35,844 bases of DNA, from positions 1 through 35,844 of the forward strand of contig JAUVXQ010000004.1 of assembly GCA_030603505.1 (NCBI GenBank), written 5' to 3'. Below are positions 24,900 to 33,499 of the stretch, in pieces. Under the pieces are notes generated by a model, which was given only the letters and a program-made list of their open reading frames with translations, was not told the origin of the DNA and did not search any database. The stretch is from Candidatus Heimdallarchaeota archaeon. Lineage in GTDB: Archaea > Asgardarchaeota > Heimdallarchaeia > Heimdallarchaeales > Heimdallarchaeaceae. Each line of letters begins with the position of its first letter. Within the stretch, counting starts at the first letter, position 1. The position numbers and the translations under genes were made by a program.

Positions 24900-26564
24900 T
24901 TACCGAATTTGTTCGTATAACTGCATCAAACGATTTTGAACTGCTTCGCTTCTGTATTCTGGCAAAAGAATTGGTGCATATTGTTTTTCTTTTATGTTAA
25001 GTTTGTCTAGTTCTGTTACTGTTTTTCTTACGTGATTTAGAGTTAACTTTCCTTTTACGGTTTTCTTCTTGAATTCTTTTGCTGCTGTTATTCCCACTCT
25101 TTTACCGAAAACATTGATTTCTAACAGTGAGTTCCCCATAAGGCGATTCTTACCATGAACTCCTCCTGAAATCTCTCCAGCAGCAAGAAGTCCTTTGACA
25201 GACGTGTAACACTTATCATCGTGTACAACACCCCCATTTTGGTAGTGAAGCGTTGGAAAAATAAGAATTGGGTCTTTAGTAATATCAATGTCGAATCTTT
25301 GGAACATTCGATACATTGCACTTAAATCTCTTTGAATGGTTCCTTCACCTCTGATTTCATCTATAAGTGGGCTATCAAGCCACACTCCTCGCATTCCTGA
25401 AGGTGTTTCTACATAGTTATCTGTTGAACTACAACAACGAATTACAGCTGAAGATTCGACATCTCTAGGTTCAAGAGGATAACAAACTTGTTCCCCATTA
25501 AAGCCAATTACTTGTCCTCCTAAGCTACGTACTTTTTCAGTTACTAGTAATCCAACTATCTGTTCAGGAAAAGCAGCTCCTGTCGGGTGAAATTGTGTGC
25601 TATCAAGATGTTTGAGATGAGCACCTGCTCGATATGCCATTAATACTCCATCCATTGTTGCACCATAATGGTTAGTTGTTGGAAATCCTGCAACATGTAA
25701 TCTACCGAATCCTCCAGTTGTCAAAATAGTAATTTTCGCCCTTACAACAAAATATTGCTTCGTTTCTAGATGATATAATAATGCCCCTGTTATTTTACCA
25801 CTCTCATCTGTTAAAAGTTCGACAGCAGGCATAAATTCTAGTACAGGAATAGATAAATTATTGAATTCATCTCTCAAAGTCCTAAAGATTTCCATACCTG
25901 TATAATCCTTTGCAGCATGCATTCTGTTGCGCGATGTTCCACCACCAGGAATTTCAGCAAAAGTACCATCTTCATTTAGATCATACATGATTCCGATGTC
26001 TTTATGCCATTTGATTATTGCAGGAGCATCTTCTGTTAAGGCTCTTGCAAGCTCAGGTTTATTCGTGAAGTGACCTCCTCCAATTACATCCAAGTAGTGT
26101 ATTAGTGGTGAGTCTTCAGGTCGATCTGCAGCTTGTATACCTCCTTGAGCCATAATTGTATTACAATCTCCATGTCGAAGTTTAGTAGCAACAAGTATTT
26201 GATCAACTGGAACTCCAGAGTAATGAGCCCACATAGCTGCTGATGTTCCAGCTCCCCCTGCACCTATGATAAGTACCCCTACATCATAATCAACTTTTGA
26301 TAAATCGATATCATCTGGGTTGATCATTGGATAAGAATTAAGAATAGTTGAAACTTCTGCGGGTACTAAATCACCTTTGTTGGGACCCCAATTAATAGTA
26401 CTTTTAGTTTCAGCTTTGTAATCAGGATGGAAATTCTTCAATACTTCATCTCTTTCCTCTAAAGTCATATCTGCTTTTACTTCATTTATTCTTTTAGAGC
26501 GAGTTTTGTTTACATTTTCTATGCTTTCACGCATACTTTCAGGATATCCTCTAACTAACTTCAT
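24900..26564 (-). CDS. tfrA: Fumarate reductase-type flavoprotein (TfrA-like)
   Basis: Catalytic FAD subunit for fumarate/succinate interconversion, 554 residues. FAD site: LIIGAGGAGTSAA at 98-110. Active-site residues match the family: QFHPTG, TEKVRSLGG, LHYQNGG, and GVHGKNRLMGNSLLEINVFG. In the FAD attachment strand (HGDCNTIMAQGG) the His that binds FAD covalently in SdhA/FrdA (SHT) is Asn (CNT), so FAD is bound non-covalently, as in methanogen thiol:fumarate reductase and aspartate oxidase. Residues 1-92 form an extension with no known role. It is last in the operon, six bases after the iron-sulfur subunit. No signal peptide or membrane subunit is present, which suggests a soluble enzyme. 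L-aspartate oxidase or another enoate reductase remains possible. Confidence 0.85.
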   Translation of the reverse strand: MKLVRGYPESMRESIENVNKTRSKRINEVKADMTLEERDEVLKNFHPDYKAETKSTINWGPNKGDLVPAEVSTILNSYPMINPDDIDLSKVDYDVGVLIIGAGGAGTSAAMWAHYSGVPVDQILVATKLRHGDCNTIMAQGGIQAADRPEDSPLIHYLDVIGGGHFTNKPELARALTEDAPAIIKWHKDIGIMYDLNEDGTFAEIPGGGTSRNRMHAAKDYTGMEIFRTLRDEFNNLSIPVLEFMPAVELLTDESGKITGALLYHLETKQYFVVRAKITILTTGGFGRLHVAGFPTTNHYGATMDGVLMAYRAGAHLKHLDSTQFHPTGAAFPEQIVGLLVTEKVRSLGGQVIGFNGEQVCYPLEPRDVESSAVIRCCSSTDNYVETPSGMRGVWLDSPLIDEIRGEGTIQRDLSAMYRMFQRFDIDITKDPILIFPTLHYQNGGVVHDDKCYTSVKGLLAAGEISGGVHGKNRLMGNSLLEINVFGKRVGITAAKEFKKKTVKGKLTLNHVRKTVTELDKLNIKEKQYAPILLPEYRSEAVQNRLMQLYEQIR

Positions 26565-26570
26565 GATACA

Positions 26571-27296
26571 TCACTTCTTTACCTGATCAATGAAATCTCT
26601 TGACTTGTACCTTTTTACTAGATCGTCGTGTGACATGGACAACAATTCATTGAAACCCTTGTCATATACGCCATCTTCAATCTCTTTTACTCTTTCATAG
26701 AGAGATTCAGGGGAGTGTTGCAGATATTTACCATATAATCTGCGAGCGAGTTGTGCTACGTGATGTTGAGGTATCTCAGCAGGACACCTGATAACACACA
26801 GACCACAACTCACACAGTCAAAGCTTGTTTCTGCTACTTTTTCGATTTGTCCTTGAAGTGCATATTGAACATAATCCATTACAGCTATGTCTTGAGGACA
26901 AACTTTACTACATGCGTTACAGCTTAAACAACGTGCTACTTCTGGGTAATAACGAAGTATACTATCAGCTGATGGGGTAAGTTTCTCAATATCGTACTTA
27001 GCTTTTGTAGCAGGAACAAAAGGTAATTGAGTGAGATACATGCCATCCTCTACCATTGTTTGACAGGCTAAAGCAGTATAAATTCTATAGTCACCTTCTT
27101 TTCTATATACTGTAGCACATGCACCACAGAAACCTGCTCGACATCCTGCTCCTCTAGTAAGTTTGTATCCTGCATATTCTATGGCTTTCATTATTGTTAA
27201 TGCAGCAGGAACCTCTTTCGCTTCTCCCATAATGTATATTCTTATTGTTGGGGAGGTTTCCTCCTTTGGTTTTGCGTTCGCTTTAGCTTTTGACAT
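26571..27296 (-). CDS. Fumarate reductase iron-sulfur subunit (TfrB N-terminal type)
   Basis: Electron-transfer subunit, 241 residues. [2Fe-2S] ligands are C52, C57, C60 (GCRAGFCGAC) and C78. Two complete ferredoxin motifs follow: C123, C126, C129, C133 (CLSCNACSKVCP) and C161, C164, C167, C171 (CVSCGLCVIRCP). Membrane succinate dehydrogenases keep a [3Fe-4S] centre here, whereas methanogen TfrB has two [4Fe-4S] sites. TfrB also carries an HdrB-like half; in this genome that half would be the separate hdrB gene 11 bases upstream. The Lys/Ala-rich first 15 residues are a flexible tail. Electrons would run between the HdrB-like protein and the flavoprotein. Confidence 0.88.
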   Translation of the reverse strand: MSKAKANAKPKEETSPTIRIYIMGEAKEVPAALTIMKAIEYAGYKLTRGAGCRAGFCGACATVYRKEGDYRIYTALACQTMVEDGMYLTQLPFVPATKAKYDIEKLTPSADSILRYYPEVARCLSCNACSKVCPQDIAVMDYVQYALQGQIEKVAETSFDCVSCGLCVIRCPAEIPQHHVAQLARRLYGKYLQHSPESLYERVKEIEDGVYDKGFNELLSMSHDDLVKRYKSRDFIDQVKK

Positions 27297-27307
27297 TTTT
27301 TAACCCT

Positions 27308-28207
27308 CTATATTAGTTTTAATTTTTTTAATAATTTCTCTGGATTAATATGATGTTCTTCAAAATGATTAATATTAATTGGTTCTCCCATTGCTATTGC
27401 CATTAATTGTGTAAAATAAAATATAGGGAGCAATTCATCATCTTGACCTTGTTTTTCCATTGATTTTTGCTGAGCATCTAAATTGTAGGCACACAATGGA
27501 CATGCAACAACAACTGCATTTGCACCACTTTTTTTTGCTGATTGTATTATTTTCTGTACTTGAGTGTTGACTATATCTTCTTGGTCTACAATATGGTATG
27601 AACCACAACAATATTTGAAGAGTGGAGAGAAAATAATCTCAGCTCCAAGAGATTCGGAAAGATCTTCAAGAACGGCTGGCATCTCTTCATCATCAATTTT
27701 TGCTTCATCTGGATGTAGCAACATGCAACCGTAATAACAAAAAACCTTTAACCCTTCAAGTGGTTTTTTAACAATTTCTTCTATTTTTTCATATCCAACG
27801 CTATCTCTGAGAATTTCAAGAAAATGTTTTACTTCCATATCATTCTGGTATTCTTCTTCATCGACTTCAAGTTGGAAGTTGATTGGTTCAAGTTTACTCT
27901 CATCATTTTTGATATCTTTGTTAACAACTTTTAATGTAGAATTACACATTGAACAAAGAGTAACAACCTCTTTAGGAGAATTTTCTAGCATTTCAACATG
28001 TTTTGATGATCTTGATAGAATTCTTGTAGGCGCTATCCTTTTCATTAGATTATCTGAGGCCAACGTATGCACTGTTCCACAGCAGTTCCAATTAGGCATC
28101 TCAACTAATTCTGCATCCAATTGTTTAGAGACTGCTAAGGCTGATTTCTCAAAGCCTTTGGCGTTTGTCTTTAAATTACAACCTGGGAAATATGAATATT
28201 GAACCAT
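27308..28207 (-). CDS. hdrB: Heterodisulfide reductase subunit B (two CCG domains)
   Basis: Holds the two non-cubane [4Fe-4S] clusters that reduce disulfides in HdrABC. Both cysteine sets are complete and spaced like methanogen HdrB: C10, C42, C43, C85, C88 and C161, C200, C201, C236, C239. It is 299 residues. It follows hdrC by 8 bases and precedes the fumarate reductase iron-sulfur gene by 11. It could be the HdrB of HdrABC, the separated C-terminal half of TfrB, or both. No other CCG protein is in the window. Its natural acceptor is therefore open: a heterodisulfide (CoM-S-S-CoB is doubtful without methanogenesis genes), another thiol, or direct transfer to the fumarate reductase. Confidence 0.92.
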   Translation of the reverse strand: MVQYSYFPGCNLKTNAKGFEKSALAVSKQLDAELVEMPNWNCCGTVHTLASDNLMKRIAPTRILSRSSKHVEMLENSPKEVVTLCSMCNSTLKVVNKDIKNDESKLEPINFQLEVDEEEYQNDMEVKHFLEILRDSVGYEKIEEIVKKPLEGLKVFCYYGCMLLHPDEAKIDDEEMPAVLEDLSESLGAEIIFSPLFKYCCGSYHIVDQEDIVNTQVQKIIQSAKKSGANAVVVACPLCAYNLDAQQKSMEKQGQDDELLPIFYFTQLMAIAMGEPININHFEEHHINPEKLLKKLKLI

Positions 28208-28215
28208 TTATCTCT

Positions 28216-28626
28216 TCACCCTGTCTTTTTACGAAAATTGCTTACTAAAGCAATATTTGGGAGTTTTTCTAAGGATTCTTTTGGAAGATCAGCTATTCGC
28301 ACCTTCTCTGGATTTTCTCTGAGACTTATCTCTCGAACAGCTTCCATAAGGGCAGCTACATCAATTTCTCTGGGACAACGGACAGTACAAGTAAAGCAAC
28401 TGGCACAAATCCAATGGGTATTAGCATCCAATATTCTCTCCTTTTGTCCTAGCTGAATGAGATGAATGAACTGATTTACAGATTTATCCATTTTATGACT
28501 GAAAGCACAGCCAGCAGAACATTTACCGCATTGATAACAGCTATAAACGTTTTGACCAGAAATCTCCTCGACTTTTGCGATGAAGTCTTTCTCTTTCTGT
28601 CCAATTTTTATATATTCATAAGACAT
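28216..28626 (-). CDS. hdrC: Heterodisulfide reductase subunit C
   Basis: Small iron-sulfur relay between HdrA and HdrB, 136 residues. Two [4Fe-4S] motifs: C30, C33, C36, C40 (CYQCGKCSAGC) and C74, C77, C80, C84 (CASCFTCTVRCP). No membrane segment, so it belongs to the soluble HdrABC kind rather than HdrDE. GGAGAT lies a few bases before the ATG at 28626. The spacing to hdrA is 20 bases, the largest gap in the visible operon. Confidence 0.93.
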   Translation of the reverse strand: MSYEYIKIGQKEKDFIAKVEEISGQNVYSCYQCGKCSAGCAFSHKMDKSVNQFIHLIQLGQKERILDANTHWICASCFTCTVRCPREIDVAALMEAVREISLRENPEKVRIADLPKESLEKLPNIALVSNFRKKTG

Positions 28627-28646
28627 TTGCGTTATCTCCTTAACCT

Positions 28647-30614
28647 TTATTCTCCTCCTAATGCACTTATCAGTGCAAGGATTTGACTATCTGTATAGCC
28701 AAGTTGGTTAATAGCTCCATTCAAACATGCTGCTGCACAGCTTCCACAGCCTTTACAAAGAGCTTCATTTACATAAGCTATTTTAGTAGAATGTCCGTAT
28801 TGATCCATTACTTGTATCTCTATGGCGCTATATGGACATGCTTCAGCACACATTCCACAACCTCGACATAATGAGTCATCAACTATAGCAACTGTAGCTT
28901 CTATCTCTAGTTCATCTTGTGATAATATGCCACACGCTTTTGACGCAGCCCCACTTGCTTGTGAAACTGTGTCAGGAATGTCTTTTGGACCAGTAGCTGT
29001 TCCTGCAATAAATATACCTGCAATAGCTGTGTCTACAGGTTTTAATTTTGGATGAGCTTCTCTTATGAAACCATTTATATCAACTGCTAGGTTCATCAAA
29101 CTGGCCATTTCTTTAGTTCCTTCACTAGGTGTTATACCAGTAGCTAAAACTACCATGTCTGCATGGAGTTCTATTGTTTCACCTGAGAGAGTATCAACTC
29201 CCTTTATCAATATTTGATCCCCATCTTCTAAAACTTCAGAGACTTTTCCTCTTATATAGATCACTTTATCTTCTTCAGCAGCTCTCTGGTAGAATTCTTC
29301 ATAGTCTTTTCCTGCAGTTCTGATATCAATATAGAAGTTTATAGCAGTTCCATTATGTACAACGTGTTTATATTGCAACGCATGTTTTGTTGAATACATA
29401 CAACAAATCTTCGAACAATATGGAAGATGTTTAGAGGGATCACGTGATCCAGTACAGTGAATAAACACAACTGTTTCAGGGATTTTTCCATCAGATGGTC
29501 GTAAAATTTTACCTTCCGTTGGTCCACTAGCCGATACTATTCTTTCATAATCTAGACCAGAGATTACGTCATGAATTGTTCCATATCCGTACTCACCAAT
29601 ATTTTCAATTGGATAGGGCGCATAACCTGTAGCTACTACAATTGCTCCAAATTCTTCCTCTATTATTTCAGGTTGCATATCAAAATCTATTGCCTCAGGT
29701 CCGCATACTTCTTTGCATTTTGTGCAAATCAACGGATCGATTCCTAAACAATCATCAGGATCAATAATAAAAGAAGCTGGTATTGCTTGTGGATACGAGA
29801 TGTAAATTGCTTTTCTGGGTGAAAAACCTTGGTTGTATTCATCATGAGCTATGACAGGACAAACAGGCAAACAATCACCACAGAGAGTGCATTTGTCCTC
29901 TATAACATAACGTGGATTTCTCTTGATTTTTACTTTAAAATTCCCTACATAACCGTCAACTGCTACTACTTCACTTAATGAAAGTAACTTAATGTTAGGA
30001 TGACGATTCACTTCAACCATTTTGGGACTTAATATACATTGTGAGCAATCTAGAGTTGGAAATGTCTTATCAAGCTGAGACATTTTTCCTCCAATAGATG
30101 ATGTTTTTTCAACTAGTGTAGTTTTATATCCCATAGTAGCTATATCTAAAGCTGCTTGAATACCAGCAATTCCTCCTCCTATAACTAGAGCTTTGTGTAT
30201 TACACCTACTTTTTTCCTTTCTAAGGGTTTCATTAAAGCAGAACGATACACTGCTCCTGCCAAAAGTGACATAGATTTTTCTGTGCCCTTATCTTTATCA
30301 GAATTAACCCATGAAACATGTTCTCTAATATTAACAATCTCTAGAACATAGGGGTTTAACCCTTTATCTTCTAAGACAGATCTAAACGTTGCTTCATGCA
30401 TTCGTGGAGAACATGCTGCTACAACTATTTTATCCAAATCGTATTCGTCTATATCGTTCTTAATTAGTTCTTGTCCAGGATCTGAACACATATATTTGTA
30501 AACTCGACTAACAGCAACATTTGGCAAATCTTTTGCCTCTTCTACAATCTTTTCAACATCAACAGTACTTGCAATATTACTGCCACACTCGCAAACATAA
30601 ACACCTATTTTCAT
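28647..30614 (-). CDS. hdrA: Heterodisulfide reductase subunit A, flavin-bifurcating
   Basis: FAD protein at which electron pairs are thought to split between ferredoxin and HdrBC. It is 655 residues, like full-length methanogen HdrA. The N-terminal domain has C8/C10 (CECGSN), C43 and C68. FAD site: VIGGGIAGIQAA at 144-155. Further cluster ligands: LDCSQC at 188-193; C242, C245, C248, C252; C289, C297, C300, C304. The C-terminal ferredoxin domain has C583, C586, C589, C593 and C620, C623, C626, C630. GAGGTG about 10 bases before the ATG is a good ribosome site. Upstream FlxABCD supplies electrons and FlxD (MvhD-like) should dock to HdrA. That bifurcation occurs here is inferred from the family. 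Confidence 0.94.
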   Translation of the reverse strand: MKIGVYVCECGSNIASTVDVEKIVEEAKDLPNVAVSRVYKYMCSDPGQELIKNDIDEYDLDKIVVAACSPRMHEATFRSVLEDKGLNPYVLEIVNIREHVSWVNSDKDKGTEKSMSLLAGAVYRSALMKPLERKKVGVIHKALVIGGGIAGIQAALDIATMGYKTTLVEKTSSIGGKMSQLDKTFPTLDCSQCILSPKMVEVNRHPNIKLLSLSEVVAVDGYVGNFKVKIKRNPRYVIEDKCTLCGDCLPVCPVIAHDEYNQGFSPRKAIYISYPQAIPASFIIDPDDCLGIDPLICTKCKEVCGPEAIDFDMQPEIIEEEFGAIVVATGYAPYPIENIGEYGYGTIHDVISGLDYERIVSASGPTEGKILRPSDGKIPETVVFIHCTGSRDPSKHLPYCSKICCMYSTKHALQYKHVVHNGTAINFYIDIRTAGKDYEEFYQRAAEEDKVIYIRGKVSEVLEDGDQILIKGVDTLSGETIELHADMVVLATGITPSEGTKEMASLMNLAVDINGFIREAHPKLKPVDTAIAGIFIAGTATGPKDIPDTVSQASGAASKACGILSQDELEIEATVAIVDDSLCRGCGMCAEACPYSAIEIQVMDQYGHSTKIAYVNEALCKGCGSCAAACLNGAINQLGYTDSQILALISALGGE

Positions 30615-30629
30615 GTTTTTCTCACACCT

Positions 30630-31469
30630 CTACATATCTCCTGCAAGATCTTTTAGTTGATCATATGAAAAAACTGGACCATCTTTGCAGACATATAGAT
30701 TACCAATATTACACCTACCGCAGATTCCAATTCCACACTTCATTCTCATTTCTAAAGTTGTATATATTTGATTTTCTTTAAAACCTAGTTCTAACAGATT
30801 TTGAATAACAAATTTAATCATAATTGGAGGACCACAAGTAATTGCAATAGAATTCTCTGGTGAAGGTTTAAGTCTTTGTAAATTCGTAGGAACGAACCCT
30901 ACAAAATGATCCCATCCTTTTTCCTCTACATCTATAGAAAGATGAACATTAACATCTTGCTGTTTTTGCATCTCGTCAAATTTTTCTTTAAAACAAATAT
31001 CTTGTGATGTTCGAGCACCATAGATTACCTCTAAATTGCCATAATCATTTCTATTGTCTAAACAATAATTTATCAAGGAACGAAGAGGAGCTTGACCTAT
31101 TCCACCCCCTATAAAGAGTAGGTTCTTTTTCTTCCAACCATCTATATCAAAATGATTACCATAGGGACCTCTTGCTCCTACTGTATCTCCTACACTCATT
31201 TCATGCAAAGCATCTGTAACTTTACCTAGTTTCATCACACTTACTTCAATATATCCTTTTTCAGTAGGAGATGAGGAAATAGCAAACATACTCTCTCCTA
31301 TCCCAAATAGACTTATCATAATGGTTTGACCAGGGAAGAAGTTGAAATTTTCTTTAATCTCTTCATCTTGAAACTCAATTTTAAATGTCTTAATTGCTCT
31401 GTTTCCACTAACTTCTTCTTTAATGCCTATTACAGTAGCTAACATTGGTTGATATGGGTTTTCTGTCAT
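30630..31469 (-). CDS. flxA: FlxA-like NAD(P)H-oxidising flavoprotein
   Basis: Ferredoxin-NADP reductase fold protein, 279 residues, similar to sulfhydrogenase gamma subunits and to FlxA of the FlxABCD-HdrABC NADH dehydrogenase. FAD domain: FFPGQTIMISLFG near 44-56 and AISSSPTEKG near 63-72. NAD site: FIGGGIGQAPLRSL at 119-132. C-terminal [2Fe-2S] ligands: C245, C250, C253, C261. It should take electrons from NADH or NADPH. The ATG overlaps the FlxB stop by four bases and has GGAGG at a good distance. Confidence 0.88.
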   Translation of the reverse strand: MTENPYQPMLATVIGIKEEVSGNRAIKTFKIEFQDEEIKENFNFFPGQTIMISLFGIGESMFAISSSPTEKGYIEVSVMKLGKVTDALHEMSVGDTVGARGPYGNHFDIDGWKKKNLLFIGGGIGQAPLRSLINYCLDNRNDYGNLEVIYGARTSQDICFKEKFDEMQKQQDVNVHLSIDVEEKGWDHFVGFVPTNLQRLKPSPENSIAITCGPPIMIKFVIQNLLELGFKENQIYTTLEMRMKCGIGICGRCNIGNLYVCKDGPVFSYDQLKDLAGDM

Positions 31470-32503
31470 ATTTTTACCTCCTTAACTTTAGCAATTACGT
31501 CGATGATATCTATATTAACAGGGCAATAGTCGATACATCTTCCACAACCAGTGCATGCGAAAATTTTGTCGTTTTTTGGAAAGTAACTAAATTTGTGATA
31601 AATCCTGTTTCTTACTCTGTTCATCCTTGCTGGTCTTGGGTTGTGACCTGATGCATGCATAGTGTATTCTGGGTACATACACGAATCCCATACACGAATT
31701 CTGGCACCTTCTTTTAGAGTCGCTTCATCTTGCATATCAAAACAATGACAAGTAGGGCATAAAAATGTACAAATTCCACATCCTACACATCTCATCGCTG
31801 TTTTTTGCCAGAGTTCATGATCAAACATTTTCTCTAACTTTTCTACGACTCCCTCTGTATTCATATGACGTGTAATGGCATCTATTGAGTCCTGTTCTAC
31901 TTTTTTCCTTACTTCTACGTCTTCTTCAGAAGTTTTTGAAAAAAGATTACTTAGGTTTTCAATTAGTTCTTTCCCTTTTTCTGTAACAATGTCAATAAAG
32001 TACTTTTCACCAATATCTGTGAATAGAATATCGACATTTTTCATAGAAGCAGGACTATCATCAAATGATGTACAAAAACAATTTACATCCGGTTTATTAC
32101 AACTTAAACCTATTAATGTACTTCTATTTCTTTTCTTAGTATAAAATGGATCTTTGTAATCTCCTTCCTTTTTCCCTTCGAAAACAGGATCTAATATGCT
32201 ATAACCTCTAGCATCACAAGGTCTTATTCCAAAAATAACTCTTTTTGCGTCATCAGTTTTTAGTGTGTTTACTTTGACTTCTTTACCTTTACTAAAAGTG
32301 AAGAGTGTTTCCGTTTGCTGGAAAATTAGTGATTTTGGAGATATTCTAGAGAGTAAATAATCGAGGTTGATTTCTTGTGAATTACTTATTTGCTTAAATG
32401 AAGTAAATCCATTCTCTTCTATAGGTCCAAACAAAGCATATTTTGATGCTATTTCTGTAAGCATTTTAGGTAATTTTTCCTTAGACAATACAAGATTTTC
32501 CAT
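31466..32503 (-). CDS. flxB: FlxB-like iron-sulfur subunit (sulfhydrogenase beta type)
   Basis: Electron-transfer subunit, 345 residues, of the HydB/AsrA-like family. The N-terminal 200 residues form a domain with RPCDARG near 94-100 and further Cys (C135, C142, C144). Two [4Fe-4S] sites follow: C239, C242, C245, C249 (CVGCGICTFLC) and C317, C320, C323, C327 (CTGCGRCIDYC). It probably passes electrons from FlxA to FlxC/FlxD. It follows flxC by nine bases and overlaps flxA by four. The B/C labels follow gene order in known Flx clusters and could be swapped. Confidence 0.83.
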   Translation of the reverse strand: MENLVLSKEKLPKMLTEIASKYALFGPIEENGFTSFKQISNSQEINLDYLLSRISPKSLIFQQTETLFTFSKGKEVKVNTLKTDDAKRVIFGIRPCDARGYSILDPVFEGKKEGDYKDPFYTKKRNRSTLIGLSCNKPDVNCFCTSFDDSPASMKNVDILFTDIGEKYFIDIVTEKGKELIENLSNLFSKTSEEDVEVRKKVEQDSIDAITRHMNTEGVVEKLEKMFDHELWQKTAMRCVGCGICTFLCPTCHCFDMQDEATLKEGARIRVWDSCMYPEYTMHASGHNPRPARMNRVRNRIYHKFSYFPKNDKIFACTGCGRCIDYCPVNIDIIDVIAKVKEVKI

Positions 32504-32512
32504 TTTATCACC

Positions 32513-33499
32513 TTATAGAATAAAATCCTCAGGATCATCGGGTTTGAACATCCCGAATAATGGTTTTTCTTCCTCATCTAATCCTGAAGTGTAGTCAAAC
32601 ATCTTCTTTACTTCTCTCTCGATTTTCTTGTTGAGTTCCATTAAAGGAATATTTACTGGACACACTCTTTCACATTCTCCGCAGCTTACACATCTCCCTG
32701 CAAGATGGTATGCTCTCATTATATTCCAAGCTGTATTTTCTGATAGATTCACTGATCGTCTAATCCATTGCGGATTTAATGTATCAGCCATACATTCCTT
32801 ACAATAGCATAGAGGACATGCTTCTCTGCAAGCATAACAGCGTATGCATCTCTCAAAGTGCTCTTTCCAGTATTCCCATTTATCTTCTGTTGGTTCTTCA
32901 TCCAACTCGTTTATTTTACTAAATTCCTCTACTTCTGTAATTTCCACTTTCTCTCCCAATAGAACATCATAAAGTGGGGGGTTGGGAAATTCACAGCTTT
33001 TACAAACATCAGATAGTAATTCGTTTTTGGGAACTTTGTGGGTTTTTCCGTCTATATTTATGATGTATTCACTATTATCATTTTCAATTACATCAATAAG
33101 ATCAGTTTGATTTGGGAACATTTTTTCAATCTTTTTCGGTTCGATAACACCTTTGCAAGGTATTCCAATTAAAACTAAATCTTCTCTTTTCAATCCCTTT
33201 TCTTGAATAATTTGTACAACTGCTCTTGAATCACAGCCTTTTACAACCACACCTATTTTTCTTTTATCTTCTTCTTCTCCTCTTTTCAGCGGTAACTTTT
33301 CTTCTAAAATAGTATAAACAGCTAAATTTTTTGAACATACAGGAGAATAAATGAATTCTTCTGCATCTTCGGGAGTATAAGCAAAAGCTGGCATTATTTG
33401 AAATCCATATGTTCCTTTTTTATAACCTACAACATATCTGACATCTTCTCTAGAAACAATTTTTTTCGTGATTTCGATAAGATATTTCTGATCTACCAT
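32513..33499 (-). CDS. flxC: FlxC-like iron-sulfur subunit with FrhB-like domain
   Basis: 328 residues. The N-terminal part (VVVKGCDSRAVVQ near 84-96, IGIPCKGVIEPKK near 111-123) resembles the FrhB/FdhB flavin domain of F420-linked enzymes. C166/C169 (CKSC) and two [4Fe-4S] sites follow: C218, C221, C224, C228 with further Cys in CYCKEC, and C270, C273, C276, C280. In Flx complexes this subunit relays electrons. The FrhB resemblance raises the chance that F420H2, rather than or in addition to NAD(P)H, is a donor. It overlaps flxD by seven bases and has GGAGG before its ATG. Confidence 0.82.
   Translation of the reverse strand: MVDQKYLIEITKKIVSREDVRYVVGYKKGTYGFQIMPAFAYTPEDAEEFIYSPVCSKNLAVYTILEEKLPLKRGEEEDKRKIGVVVKGCDSRAVVQIIQEKGLKREDLVLIGIPCKGVIEPKKIEKMFPNQTDLIDVIENDNSEYIINIDGKTHKVPKNELLSDVCKSCEFPNPPLYDVLLGEKVEITEVEEFSKINELDEEPTEDKWEYWKEHFERCIRCYACREACPLCYCKECMADTLNPQWIRRSVNLSENTAWNIMRAYHLAGRCVSCGECERVCPVNIPLMELNKKIEREVKKMFDYTSGLDEEEKPLFGMFKPDDPEDFIL

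Noticed and set aside
27308..30614. HdrABC as evidence of methanogenesis
   Set aside because: No mcr, mtr or other methanogenesis gene is in the window, and HdrABC with Flx genes occurs in many non-methanogens.
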